This document shows, in pieces, positions 1 through 8,360 of a stretch of 64,000 nt of DNA (position 1 is the stretch's first letter; each line of letters starts with the position of its first letter). This DNA is from Paraburkholderia sp. UYCP14C (lineage in GTDB: Bacteria; Pseudomonadota; Gammaproteobacteria; Burkholderiales; Burkholderiaceae), in NCBI RefSeq assembly GCF_004197395.1, contig NZ_SELS01000009.1:1-64000 (forward strand), in the 5' to 3' direction. A model generated the notes under the pieces. The model was given only the letters and a program-made list of their open reading frames with translations, was not told the DNA's origin and made no database searches. A program made the translations under genes and the position numbers.

Positions 1-1695
1 CGCGCCGCGCCAGGGCTCGAAGCCCGGCAAGCCCATCGGGTCGGCCGGCTCGCCGAGCGTCGCGAGACCGATGCGCTCGCTCATGCCGTAGCGCGCCACC
101 ATATGGCGCGCCATCGCCGTCGCCCGTTCGAGGTCGTTCTCCGCTCCCGTCGAGACATCGCCGAACACGATTTCTTCGGCCACGCGCCCCCCGAGCAGCA
201 CGTCGAGCCTGTCGAGCAGTTCGCTTTGCCGCAGCAGGTAACGGTCTTCGGTCGGCACCTGTTGCGTGTAGCCGAGCGCCGCCACACCACGCGGGATGAT
301 CGACACTTTCTTCACGGGATCGCTGTGCTTGCGGTTGTATGCGACGAGCGCGTGCCCCGCTTCGTGCCAGGCGATCGTCAGCTTTTCCTGCGCGTTCATT
401 ACGCGGCTCTTGCGCTCCATGCCGGCCGTTGCGCGGTCGATCGCCTCGTCGAAGTCCGACATGTCGACGCTCTCCTTGTCGGCCTCGGCGGCATGCAACG
501 CGGCTTCGTTGACGACATTCGCGAGATCGGCTCCGACGAAGCCCGGGGTGCGCGACGCGATCTCGCCCAGGTCGACCTGCGGCGCCAGCGTCACGTGCCG
601 CGTATGGACCGCGAGGATCTGCCGTCTGCCGTTCAGATCGGGCCGGTCGATCGCGATGTGCCGGTCGAAGCGCCCGGGGCGCAGCAGCGCCGGATCGAGC
701 GTCTCCGGACGGTTGGTCGCCGCCATGATGATCACGCCCGAGTTGGAGCGGAACCCGTCCATTTCGATCAGCAACTGGTTGAGCGTCTGCTCGCGTTCGT
801 CGTTGCCCGATGTCAGGCCCGCTCCGCGCACCTTGCCGAGTGCATCGAGCTCGTCGATGAAGACGATGCACGGCGCCTCGGCCTGCGCCTGTTCGAACAG
901 ATCGCGCACGCGCGCCGCGCCCACGCCGACGAACATTTCGACGAACGCCGCGCCGCTCACCGAGTAGAACGGCACGCCCGCTTCCCCGGCGACGGCTTTC
1001 GCGAGCAGCGTCTTGCCGGTGCCGGGCGCGCCGACGATCAGCACCCCTTTCGGTATCTTGCCGCCGAGCTTGCGATAGCGATCAGCGTCGCGCAGGAAGG
1101 CAACAATCTGCCGGAGTTCGGCTTTCGCTTCGTCGATCCCGGCGATGTCGTCGAAGCTGATGCCGGTGTCCTCCTGCATCAACACATGCGGGTTGCCCCG
1201 GCCGATCTTCGTATATTCCTGGATGCCGCCGACGCGCCCGGACATGAAATGCCAGAGCATCAACAGCAGCAGCAGCGGAGCACCCCATGACAGAAGCAAA
1301 GCCGGCCACGCGCTGTCTTCGCCCCCCGTATAGCGGATGTCGGCGGCAGCCAGCGTCTGCGCGAGCCCGTCGTCCGCGACGCGCACGGTGGAGAAGTCCG
1401 ACGGGCCACCGCTTGCCTTCCTGGTTCCGGCAACGGCAGACGCCGGCAACCACGCGGCGGCGCCGGGCATCCTCAGCGTGCCGGTGATGCGCGTCGGGGT
1501 CACGACGAGGTCCTGCACCTGCCTCGCGGCGACCAGCTGCAGGAAGTCGCTATAGGCGACATCGATGGTCGGCGCGTGCGACACCAGCAACCGCAGCGCG
1601 AACACGATGCCGACGAACAGCATCACCGCGGCGCTCGTGAAGTCGAGCCATGGCGAGGGCTTGCGGCGCTGACGCGAGGGAAACGGCATCGGCAT
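1..1695 (-). CDS. ftsH: ATP-dependent zinc metalloprotease FtsH (3' end cut by window)
   Basis: Membrane-anchored AAA+ protease that degrades misfolded membrane and regulatory proteins. The reading frame enters from the left edge, so the C-terminus is missing; 565 codons are visible. An N-terminal membrane segment is followed by a periplasmic stretch, a second hydrophobic segment, then the AAA module with Walker A (GAPGTGKT), Walker B ([11 protein letters not shown]), the second region of homology ([15 protein letters not shown]) and the zinc site HEAGH. The ATG at 1695 has a GAGGGAG ribosome site about 8 bases upstream. It lies downstream of the DUF1488 gene on the same strand. Its setting among stress genes suggests an accessory FtsH rather than the housekeeping copy, which usually sits next to rrmJ/folP; that is an inference. 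Confidence 0.95.
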   Translation of the reverse strand, partial: MPMPFPSRQRRKPSPWLDFTSAAVMLFVGIVFALRLLVSHAPTIDVAYSDFLQLVAARQVQDLVVTPTRITGTLRMPGAAAWLPASAVAGTRKASGGPSDFSTVRVADDGLAQTLAAADIRYTGGEDSAWPALLLSWGAPLLLLLMLWHFMSGRVGGIQEYTKIGRGNPHVLMQEDTGISFDDIAGIDEAKAELRQIVAFLRDADRYRKLGGKIPKGVLIVGAPGTGKTLLAKAVAGEAGVPFYSVSGAAFVEMFVGVGAARVRDLFEQAQAEAPCIVFIDELDALGKVRGAGLTSGNDEREQTLNQLLIEMDGFRSNSGVIIMAATNRPETLDPALLRPGRFDRHIAIDRPDLNGRRQILAVHTRHVTLAPQVDLGEIASRTPGFVGADLANVVNEAALHAAEADKESVDMSDFDEAIDRATAGMERKSRVMNAQEKLTIAWHEAGHALVAYNRKHSDPVKKVSIIPRGVAALGYTQQVPTEDRYLLRQSELLDRLDVLLGGRVAEEIVFGDVSTGAENDLERATAMARHMVARYGMSERIGLATLGEPADPMGLPGFEPWRGA

Positions 1696-2027
1696 CAGCG
1701 TTGCTCCCTCGTGACGTCATCGGGGCGGCAGGACAGTCGTTCGCCATCTGATGGCTTCACGCTTACGCGCCGTGCAGCGCGATCCGGTTTCATCGTCCCC
1801 TCCCTGCCTGCCAGTGTGCGACTTCCATGAACCGACAACGATCGTCGCCGGGCACGGCGATCATGCGCGCATCGCGGAGCGGCTCGCGATCTCCGTCGCG
1901 TCGCTGTTGCTCACGATCGGCTGCATGATCGTGCGGCCGGCGACGGATCGCACCTACGACGCGGACCGCGGCGCCTCGCGCCCGGAATGGCGGCCACGCA
2001 TGGAACGCGTCGCCGCTGCCTCGCTCG
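1696..2027. other. Intergenic gap, no gene supported
   Basis: About 330 bases between the DUF1488 gene and ftsH. Open frames here have arginine/serine-rich shadow composition and no ribosome site. No FNR-type palindrome was seen, so ftsH may be read from its own promoter or by read-through. Confidence 0.5.
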
Positions 2028-2303
2028 TTACGTGCAGAACCTGAAGAAACCGCTGTGCAGCAGCACGGGTTTGGCACCGACCTCGTTGAGCATGCGCTGT
2101 GCGGCCAGTTCGATCTCGAAACGATGCGCAGTGAACGCATCGGCCAGATCTTCTTCGCGCAGGGAGCGCGCGCCGAAATGATCTTCGAGCGCTTCGGCCG
2201 TGATTGCGCACTGCACCGACTGGTCATCGACGAGTGCCGGAAACCCCAGCACCAGATCGCGGGCGCAATACTCGGGAGGGCTCGGTGGAAAGGAAATCTG
2301 CAT
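2028..2303 (-). CDS. DUF1488 family small protein
   Basis: A 91-residue soluble protein of the DUF1488 family, whose function is unknown. The family pattern is visible: an N-terminal SFPPSPPEY segment, a central FPALVDDQSVQCAIT strand region and the ALEDHFGA helix. The ATG at 2303 was chosen over longer frames because GAGG lies 9 bases upstream and the family normally starts with this strand. An FNR box (2404-2417) and a TAAGCT -10 candidate (2382-2377) lie upstream on the same strand, which would give a leader of about 66 bases. This makes it a probable anaerobically induced gene, possibly co-transcribed with ftsH. Confidence 0.8.
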   Translation of the reverse strand: MQISFPPSPPEYCARDLVLGFPALVDDQSVQCAITAEALEDHFGARSLREEDLADAFTAHRFEIELAAQRMLNEVGAKPVLLHSGFFRFCT

Positions 2304-2403
2304 GGCGATGACCTCTTCAGGCATGAAATTCCGCATCGGCGGATCCTCGATGCATCGGCCGCCGCGCGATCTTCCCAGCTTAGCCACGCGATGCATGGCG
2401 GAT

Positions 2404-2417
2404 TTGATCCACGTCAA
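2404..2417. promoter_or_regulatory. FNR box TTGATCCACGTCAA
   Basis: TTGAT-CCAC-GTCAA matches the FNR/DNR dyad with one transition. A TAAGCT hexamer at 2382-2377 on the minus strand starts 28.5 bases from the box centre, the geometry of a class II (-41.5) FNR promoter for the DUF1488 gene. Confidence 0.8.
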
Positions 2418-2459
2418 CGCGGCCGGTGCCGGTGACAACATCGCAAAACGACACGGCGC

Positions 2460-3959
2460 TCAGGATTGCGGAACAATGCCGCCGCCGAGCGCCGCATACA
2501 GTGCGACCGTGTCCTGCAGGCGCTGCGCACTCGCCTGCAGCCAGGCGATGCGGGCCTGATGGTACTGACCATCCGCGATCAGAATCTCCAGATAGCCGGC
2601 GGTGCCCGCGAGATACGACACCTTCAGCAGTCGCAGCGCCTCGGCCGCCGACTGCACCGCGCGAGACTGCGCCTCGACTATCTGAGCGTCGTGTTCGAGC
2701 GCGCGCAGCGTGTCGGCGACCTGGGAGAACGCCGCCAGCACCACTTCGCGATAAGCGGCCTGCGACTCCTCGTACCCGGCAATCGCGGCCTTGCGCTGAA
2801 ACCACAGTGCGCCGCCATGAAACACCGGCGCCGTCAGCCCCGCCCCGAGGCTCCAGACCTGCCCGACCGGGTTGCCGAGCTCGTGAAACACCATGCTGTC
2901 GAGAGCACCCGACGCCGACAACGTGATCTGCGGAAACAGCGCCGCCGTTGCCACGCCGATGTTCGCGCTCGCCGCATGCAATACCGCTTCCGCCTGCAGG
3001 ATGTCGGGCCGACGTCTAACGAGCGAGGACGGCAGCGTTTGCGGCAACAGTCCCGGCAGCCTGATGTCCTGCAACGACAGCGCCGGCGCACTCCACTGCG
3101 CCGGAACCATGCCCGCCAGCAACGCGAGCAGATGTTCGCTCTCGGCGCGCTTCTGTTCGAGTCCCGGCACCGATGCCTCCAGCGTGGCCATCTGGTTCTG
3201 CAACGACAACACGGCCGACCATGCGCTCGCGCCAGCCGTGACCTGTGCCTGGGTGATCCCGATCTGCTCGCGCACGAGCCCGATCATCTCCTGCGTCGCG
3301 TCGATCTCGTCGCTGTACGCAGCTCGCGCGATCATCGTGTTGACGACGTTGGCGGCTAGCGTCAGGTAGGTTGCGGCGAGCGCGTAACGCTGAGAATCGG
3401 TTTGCGCGGCGAGCGACTCGACTTCCCTGCGCTCGCCGCCCCAGATGTCCAGGGTATAGCTGATCGTGGCCGACAACGTGAGCAGATTGAAAACGGTCGG
3501 TGGTGCCTGGACGCCGTTGCGCAACGGCGAGAAGCGCTGGCGTGTCGCATCGGCCTGGGCGTCGATCTGCGGATAGAAGATGCCCGCGCCCGCCCGCAAC
3601 AGGTCATCGCTGCGCCGCAGAGCCGCCTCGCCGCCCGCGAGGGTCGCGTTGCCGGTCAAGGTCTGATCGACGGCGGTGTCGATCGCTGGGCTGCCGAACG
3701 AGGTCCACCAGTCGTCGCGCACGCCAACTTCCGGCGACAGCGTCTGTGTGCCGCCCGGCGCCGCGAAGCTCTGCTGCCCGGTCTTCTCGTACCGGTCGAC
3801 AGACGGCGCAGGCGGTCGCGAGAAATCCGGGCCGACCACGCACGACGCGACGAGCACGGCGCACGGCGCGAGCGCGGCGTAGCGAGGCAAGCGCGCCCTG
3901 CGCAAGATGCGCCGGCATGCGCAGCCCAGACGCCGGTTATTTCGCAGCGATATAGACAT
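2460..3959 (-). CDS. NodT-family outer-membrane efflux lipoprotein
   Basis: TolC-like outer-membrane channel of a tripartite efflux system. After a basic N-terminus there is a lipobox (LVASC) followed by VVGPDF and a proline-rich linker, the usual start of mature NodT-type lipoproteins. Two outer-membrane-efflux repeats follow, with long heptad-rich helices, ending QSRAVQSAAEALRLLKVSYLAGTAGYLEIL, shown here only as the family signature region, and a short C-terminus. Length (about 499 residues) is normal. The start is uncertain: ATG at 3959 overlaps the end of the HlyD gene by 23 bases and has only a weak ribosome site; TTG codons just downstream are alternatives. It is the last gene of the operon that begins with the hibernation-factor gene. 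Confidence 0.88.
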   Translation of the reverse strand: MSISLRNNRRLGCACRRILRRARLPRYAALAPCAVLVASCVVGPDFSRPPAPSVDRYEKTGQQSFAAPGGTQTLSPEVGVRDDWWTSFGSPAIDTAVDQTLTGNATLAGGEAALRRSDDLLRAGAGIFYPQIDAQADATRQRFSPLRNGVQAPPTVFNLLTLSATISYTLDIWGGERREVESLAAQTDSQRYALAATYLTLAANVVNTMIARAAYSDEIDATQEMIGLVREQIGITQAQVTAGASAWSAVLSLQNQMATLEASVPGLEQKRAESEHLLALLAGMVPAQWSAPALSLQDIRLPGLLPQTLPSSLVRRRPDILQAEAVLHAASANIGVATAALFPQITLSASGALDSMVFHELGNPVGQVWSLGAGLTAPVFHGGALWFQRKAAIAGYEESQAAYREVVLAAFSQVADTLRALEHDAQIVEAQSRAVQSAAEALRLLKVSYLAGTAGYLEILIADGQYHQARIAWLQASAQRLQDTVALYAALGGGIVPQS

Positions 3960-5022
3960 CGACGATCTGCCCCGGATAGAGACGCGTGCCCGCCTGCGGC
4001 ACGACGCGAAACAGCACCGGCAGCACACGGACATCGACACGTTCCGTGCGCTGATCGGTCAACTGGATTTTCGGTGTCACATAGGGCTGCACGCGCATAA
4101 AGCGCAGCTCGGCCTGCACCGTGGTGCCGCGAATGAACATCGTCGCCTTGGTGCCGCGCAGATCCGGCAAATGATTGATCAGGATCTCGTCGACGTAGCA
4201 GCGAACGGCGAGCTGATCCGAGGGCGTGCCGAGCACGAGCGGCGGCTCGCTGCCCTGCGCATACGTGTCGTACACACCCTGGGGCGACAGATAGGCGCCG
4301 AGCGCGGTATTCACCGACAGCACCATGCCATCGCTCGGTGCGCGCAGCGTGTAGCGGCCGAGTTGCGCGTCCGCCGCCTCGGCCGCCTTGCGCAGCGCTT
4401 CGACCTGGCGCTCCTGATTGCGCACGTCGAACGACCATGCGCCGGCGCGCGTGAGCGCGTACTGCCGTGTCACCACGTCCAGATTCGCGCGTGCGACCGC
4501 AACGCCGTTGGCTGCATTGTCGAGCGTGTCGCGGCTCACGGCCTTCGGGTCGATCTCGTACGCGTGCTTCTGTTTGTCGAACTGATCCTGCGCCATCTTG
4601 AGGCTCGCGTTCGCCGCGACCACCTGCGCACTCGCGACATTCAGCGTCTCGGGCCGCGGTTGCGCGCGCAGTTCGTCGAGCAGCGACTGCGCGGCGTCGG
4701 CTTGTGCGGCCAGTTGCGCGGCGGTGGCCGCCTGCACGGCGTCATCGATCGTCAGCAGCGGCTGGCCGCGGCTCACCCTGTCGCCGTCGTGCACGAAGAC
4801 TTGCGTAACCGCCCCCGAGACGTCGGGATAAACGTTGATGTTCGAGCCGGCGGGCTGGTCGCTCTCGACGATACCGGTTGCGTAGACGCCATGCGCATAA
4901 GGATTCGACGCCGGATCGTACACGGGCGGCTGGGGCGGCTGCTGGATACCGTAGACCCACGCCGCCGCCATGCCCGCCAGAAAGCCGGCGAACGCGAGCA
5001 CGAAAAGCAGTCTATGTTTCAC
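3937..5022 (-). CDS. HlyD/DevB-type membrane fusion protein
   Basis: Periplasmic adaptor of a tripartite efflux pump, 361 residues. One N-terminal membrane anchor (about residues 4-24) is followed by a biotinyl-lipoyl-like half motif (GAVTQVFVHDGDRVSRGQPLL), a long alanine/glutamine-rich coiled-coil hairpin (about 95-215) and a beta-barrel region. The ATG overlaps the stop of the upstream ATPase gene by 4 bases, indicating translational coupling. With the adjacent FtsX-type permease and ATPase it matches the DevBCA layout known for ABC-driven export through a TolC-like channel. The exported substrate cannot be deduced. Confidence 0.88.
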   Translation of the reverse strand: MKHRLLFVLAFAGFLAGMAAAWVYGIQQPPQPPVYDPASNPYAHGVYATGIVESDQPAGSNINVYPDVSGAVTQVFVHDGDRVSRGQPLLTIDDAVQAATAAQLAAQADAAQSLLDELRAQPRPETLNVASAQVVAANASLKMAQDQFDKQKHAYEIDPKAVSRDTLDNAANGVAVARANLDVVTRQYALTRAGAWSFDVRNQERQVEALRKAAEAADAQLGRYTLRAPSDGMVLSVNTALGAYLSPQGVYDTYAQGSEPPLVLGTPSDQLAVRCYVDEILINHLPDLRGTKATMFIRGTTVQAELRFMRVQPYVTPKIQLTDQRTERVDVRVLPVLFRVVPQAGTRLYPGQIVDVYIAAK

Positions 5023-5717
5023 TTCCCGCCTCCCGCGTCGATCGTCTTCAGCTTGCCGTCTTCCATGTGCATCACGCGATCCGCGTACTCGAAGATGCGG
5101 CTGTCATGCGTCACGATGACGATGCAGCGATGCGCGTTGAGCACCTTGTGCTTGACGAACTCGATCACCGAACGGCCTGTGTCGCCATCGAGCGAGGCAG
5201 TGGGCTCATCGAGGATCAGAATGTCGGGCTGGCTGACGATGGCGCGCGCGATCGCGACGCGCTGCTGCTCGCCGCCGGAGAGCTTCACCGGTGGCAAGGC
5301 GGCCCGGCTCTTCAGACCCACCACGTCGAGCCACGTCAGCGCCTCGGCGATCGATTCGTCCCAGTCGCGGCGCTTGAGGATCAGCGGAATCGCGACGTTT
5401 TCCGCGGTGGTCAAACGCGGAAACAGGTGATAGTCCTGGAACACGAAACCGATGCGCTTGAGCCTGAAATCGGCGATCGCGTCGTCGTGCTGATGCCACA
5501 GATCGACGCCGTCGATCGATACGGTGCCCGAGTCGGGCCGCAGGATGCCCGATATGACGCTCAGCAGCGTGGTCTTGCCGCTGCCCGAAGGCCCGACGAT
5601 CAGCAGCATCTCGCCGAAATAAGCCTGCATCGCGACATCGGACAGCGCTTGCGTGCGCGCGTCGCCTTCGCCGAACGACTTGTTCAGGCCGCTTGCGTCG
5701 ATCGCGACCGCGCTCAT
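5019..5717 (-). CDS. ABC transporter ATPase (DevA/LolD/MacB type)
   Basis: A 232-residue nucleotide-binding subunit. Walker A GPSGSGKTT, Q-loop FVFQDYHLFP, signature LSGGEQQR, Walker B ILILDEPTASLD and the switch histidine (VTHD) are all present, so it should be active. The ATG at 5717 was chosen because it gives the family length; only 2 bases separate it from the permease stop. It belongs to the operon permease-ATPase-HlyD-NodT and energises the pump by mechanotransmission if it works as MacB/DevA relatives do. Confidence 0.92.
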   Translation of the reverse strand: MSAVAIDASGLNKSFGEGDARTQALSDVAMQAYFGEMLLIVGPSGSGKTTLLSVISGILRPDSGTVSIDGVDLWHQHDDAIADFRLKRIGFVFQDYHLFPRLTTAENVAIPLILKRRDWDESIAEALTWLDVVGLKSRAALPPVKLSGGEQQRVAIARAIVSQPDILILDEPTASLDGDTGRSVIEFVKHKVLNAHRCIVIVTHDSRIFEYADRVMHMEDGKLKTIDAGGGK

Positions 5718-5719
5718 CG

Positions 5720-6856
5720 CTAGCCCCGGAAAATATCGAACGGCTCGATGCGCAGCACGCGACGCACGCCGAGATAGCTCGAAGACGCGGCGATCACGAC
5801 GACCATCGCGAACGCGAGCGCGAGATTGCTGGACGTGATCAGCGCCGCGTAGCTCGGAATGCGCAGCCGCGCGAGCGTAATCGACGCCGCGCACAGTCCC
5901 ACGCCAAGCCCGTAGCCCGTCAGTGCGGTGAAAGTAGCCTGAAACAGGATCATCGCGACGAGCTCGTGGCCTTTCGCGCCGATCGCCTTGAGCGCGCCGA
6001 ACTTCTCGAGGTTCTCCAGGATGAACGTGTAGAACGTCTGCCCCGAGATCGACAGACCGACGATAAAGCTGATCACCGTCATCAGCAGGATGTTGGTGCC
6101 GAGGCTCGTTTCGTATTTGTAGAAGCGTGAGATGCGCTGCATGAACTCCTTTTTCGTAAAGGCGACATACCCTAGCGAAGCGACGACTTGCTTGATGTGC
6201 GCGACATCCGCGTCGGTTTTCGGCTCGACGAGAATGTATGAGGTGGTGTAACGCGTCGTCGGGATATATTCGACCGCCCGGGTGTAGGTCGTGTAGAGCG
6301 TCGGCGTGCCGAACAGGCCGCTGCTCGCCACCGTCGCGATCCCCACGACGACGCCGCGGTGATCGTTGAGCTCGAAATCGGTACCGAGCCGCGGATTGTG
6401 CAGCTTCACGAACTCGGCGTCGTCGATCGCGATGAAGCCGTTCTCCGCGTAGATGTCTTCGATCCGGCCGGCCTTCATCTTCGGCCAGCCGAACAGGCTC
6501 GCGTCGTCGATGCCGATGACCGTGACCGCCTGGTACGTGCCGTCGCGCAGGCGCACCAGCGCCGCGCCCGAATAGAGCGGCACTGCATATTTGACGCCGT
6601 CGATGCTGCGCACCGCGTCGAGCACATAGTCCGGCATGCCGATGCTGCTCGCGATCGTCTGCACGGCCGGGTCCATCACCCACACCTTCGCGCCCACGTT
6701 GATCACGGTCGACGAGGACTTGTTCAGAATGCCCGCAAACAGAGAGGTCATCTCGATCATCAGAAACACCGCGAATGTTATGCCTACGAGCAGGGCCGTG
6801 AACTTCGCGCTGTCGTTGACGAGCAGCTTGAACGCGAGACGCAGGATTCCCTTCAT
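5720..6856 (-). CDS. ABC transporter permease (DevC/FtsX type)
   Basis: 378 residues with the FtsX/MacB layout: an N-terminal membrane helix (about 17-40), a large periplasmic domain (about 45-240) and three C-terminal membrane helices, ending in the short basic tail RVLRIEPFDIFRG. Length is close to cyanobacterial DevC (about 385). Together with the downstream ATPase, HlyD and NodT genes it forms a four-gene tripartite efflux system. Upstream, 40 bases away, is a small membrane protein gene on the same strand. Confidence 0.88.
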   Translation of the reverse strand: MKGILRLAFKLLVNDSAKFTALLVGITFAVFLMIEMTSLFAGILNKSSSTVINVGAKVWVMDPAVQTIASSIGMPDYVLDAVRSIDGVKYAVPLYSGAALVRLRDGTYQAVTVIGIDDASLFGWPKMKAGRIEDIYAENGFIAIDDAEFVKLHNPRLGTDFELNDHRGVVVGIATVASSGLFGTPTLYTTYTRAVEYIPTTRYTTSYILVEPKTDADVAHIKQVVASLGYVAFTKKEFMQRISRFYKYETSLGTNILLMTVISFIVGLSISGQTFYTFILENLEKFGALKAIGAKGHELVAMILFQATFTALTGYGLGVGLCAASITLARLRIPSYAALITSSNLALAFAMVVVIAASSSYLGVRRVLRIEPFDIFRG

Positions 6857-6896
6857 ATGCGCCGTTCCTTTCGCTTGAAAGCGCCGAAAAGTACCT

Positions 6897-7088
6897 TCAC
6901 GAATTGCCGCCCGACTGGCTGTTCAGTAGCGCGACGACCATGGTGATCGATGCCATCACGATCACGACGCCACATCGAAACGCGAAGACATCATCGAAAA
7001 TCAGCCCGTCCAACGCCCACGCAAGTGCACCAAGGGCGGCTAAAACCCCGATGACCGACAGCACGATCTGATACGTGTCACGCACCAT
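6897..7088 (-). CDS. Small two-helix membrane protein
   Basis: A 63-residue protein with two hydrophobic segments (about residues 6-26 and 34-52) joined by a short loop and ending in a polar tail NSQSGGNS. No family recognised. ATG at 7088 is preferred over GTG at 7100 because GGGGGA lies 5 bases before it. It sits between the hibernation-factor-like gene and the efflux permease, all on one strand, so it may be a small subunit or modulator of the pump; this is only inferred from position. Confidence 0.65.
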   Translation of the reverse strand: MVRDTYQIVLSVIGVLAALGALAWALDGLIFDDVFAFRCGVVIVMASITMVVALLNSQSGGNS

Positions 7089-7170
7089 AATGTCCCCCAC
7101 CCGGCTTTGCGCATGCGCGTCGTTTCGAGCCTCGCTGCCATCTTCGATCGTTACCCCTTTGCGGCTTGAC

Positions 7171-7485
7171 TCAGTGGGTGCGCGCTCGCGCTGCGATCGT
7201 CTCGAGTTCCTGTTCCGCGAGATCGAACGCGCCGCGAATCGCCGCCTCGGCGTTGTCGCCGGCGCAATGAGCGATCGGCCTGAATTCGTGCGCGGGCGTG
7301 ATCAGATCGAGCCGCACGTCGTAGTGCGGGCCGGTGCGATTTGGGCGCAACACCTCGATCGCCAGATGGCAGTTCGACACGAGCGCGCCGAACCGCGCGA
7401 GGCGCAACAGTTGCGCCGCCGCTTCCGCTTCGAGCTGCGCCGCGCCTGGGAAGCCGAGATAGACAATCTGCATGCCGATGCCCAT
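7171..7485 (-). CDS. HPF/RaiA-like ribosome hibernation protein
   Basis: A 104-residue protein with the beta-alpha-beta-beta-beta-alpha pattern of short hibernation-promoting factors. Recognisable pieces are the start MQIVYLGF, the NCHLAIEV strand after the first helix, the YDVRLDLITP strand, AHCAGDNAEAAIRGAFDLAEQEL as last helix region. Such proteins sit in the mRNA channel of 30S subunits and store ribosomes in inactive form. ATG 7485 has a GGGGGCAGAGG stretch before it; ATG 7473 is possible. An FNR box is centred 107 bases upstream of the start. It is the first gene of the string leading into the efflux operon, so ribosome storage and efflux are probably co-induced without oxygen. Confidence 0.72.
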   Translation of the reverse strand: MGIGMQIVYLGFPGAAQLEAEAAAQLLRLARFGALVSNCHLAIEVLRPNRTGPHYDVRLDLITPAHEFRPIAHCAGDNAEAAIRGAFDLAEQELETIAARARTH

Positions 7486-7585
7486 CCTCTGCCCCCGCTC
7501 CGAATATTGACCGAACCCCGTGGCAACCTCTGCGCTCGCCGCCGTTCACCACAGGCTTATCGTGTTCCTACGTGAAGCGGAGTCA

Positions 7586-7599
7586 TTGACCTGAGTCAA
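7586..7599. promoter_or_regulatory. FNR box TTGACCTGAGTCAA
   Basis: Perfectly symmetrical TTGAC-CTGA-GTCAA. A CACGAT hexamer at 7564-7559 (minus strand) has class II spacing and would start the transcript of the hibernation-factor/efflux operon. Confidence 0.82.
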
Positions 7600-7740
7600 C
7601 CGCGACGCAAGGCGAGAATCAAGTCAATTGTTTGCGCGCGTGATCGAGCGGGCATTCGCGTCGTTCCTGCAGCCCGTGGTGCCACCGTCTAATGAAAGGC
7701 TGGCCGATGCTTGACCAGATCCCTCGATACGGGTCAGCAG

Positions 7741-7983
7741 TTAAAGAAGCCGCGCGCTCATCGACGGCACCTGTTCAACCGGCGGAAATACGCCCCACGA
7801 ACCATTGCCGTGCCGGAAAAAGACGATCGTCAGGGGCCGCGAGCAAATCGCGCCTTCGAGCCAGACATAACGCGCCCGAGTGATCGCCATACGGCCGGTG
7901 CGCACCACATGCGCGGGTGTCGCGCTGGTCGGCGCGAGCCATTTTTCAACCAGTGCTCGCAGAGGGATGATGGTGTCGTTCAT
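7741..7983 (-). CDS. Conserved-looking small hypothetical protein
   Basis: 80 residues, soluble, starting MNDTIIPLRALVEKWLAP and containing an FFRHGNGSWGVFPP segment. A good ribosome site (GAGGAGA) precedes the ATG by 9 bases and codon use is like that of neighbours, so it is a real gene. No family recognised. It lies divergent to acetyl-CoA synthetase; the FNR box at 8201-8214 sits in the shared upstream region and could serve it too, though the -10 candidate on this side (TGGAAC, 8179-8174) is poor. Confidence 0.65.
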   Translation of the reverse strand: MNDTIIPLRALVEKWLAPTSATPAHVVRTGRMAITRARYVWLEGAICSRPLTIVFFRHGNGSWGVFPPVEQVPSMSARLL

Positions 7984-8200
7984 TGCCGTCTCCTCAATAT
8001 TGCGGATCTTGGCGCCTTGCGCTGCGGCGTGCCGTCAAATCCATTATCGGCAACAGACTGCGGTATCGAAATCAGCGTCGGCGGAATCCCGGGTAGTCCG
8101 CCGACGCCGCTCGTAGGAATCGGCCGACCCACGTTGAGCAATCGGACGACGCTCTCAGTACTCCCCGGCTGAGGTTCCAGCGCGCGTCACCCACCCGCAG

Positions 8201-8214
8201 TTGATCTGAGTCAA
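8201..8214. promoter_or_regulatory. FNR box TTGATCTGAGTCAA
   Basis: TTGAT-CTGA-GTCAA with one transition from symmetry. A CACACT hexamer at 8237-8242 on the plus strand lies 29.5 bases from the centre, pointing to acetyl-CoA synthetase (leader about 110 bases). Confidence 0.8.
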
Positions 8215-8360
8215 TCGTGCCCCGTGCCGCGTGCCACACACTGGTTGCGACATCCCAAGCGCCGTCCGATTCATGCGCGCAGCCGCACTGCCGATCGTCG
8301 TGGGTCGGCCAGTCGCGGTGTGCCCGTTCCATATTACTTATGCAAGCCAGCGAGGAGACT

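Noticed and set aside
103..1290. 395-codon plus-strand frame opposite ftsH
   Set aside because: Antisense shadow: arginine/histidine-rich composition, and the opposite strand carries all FtsH motifs.
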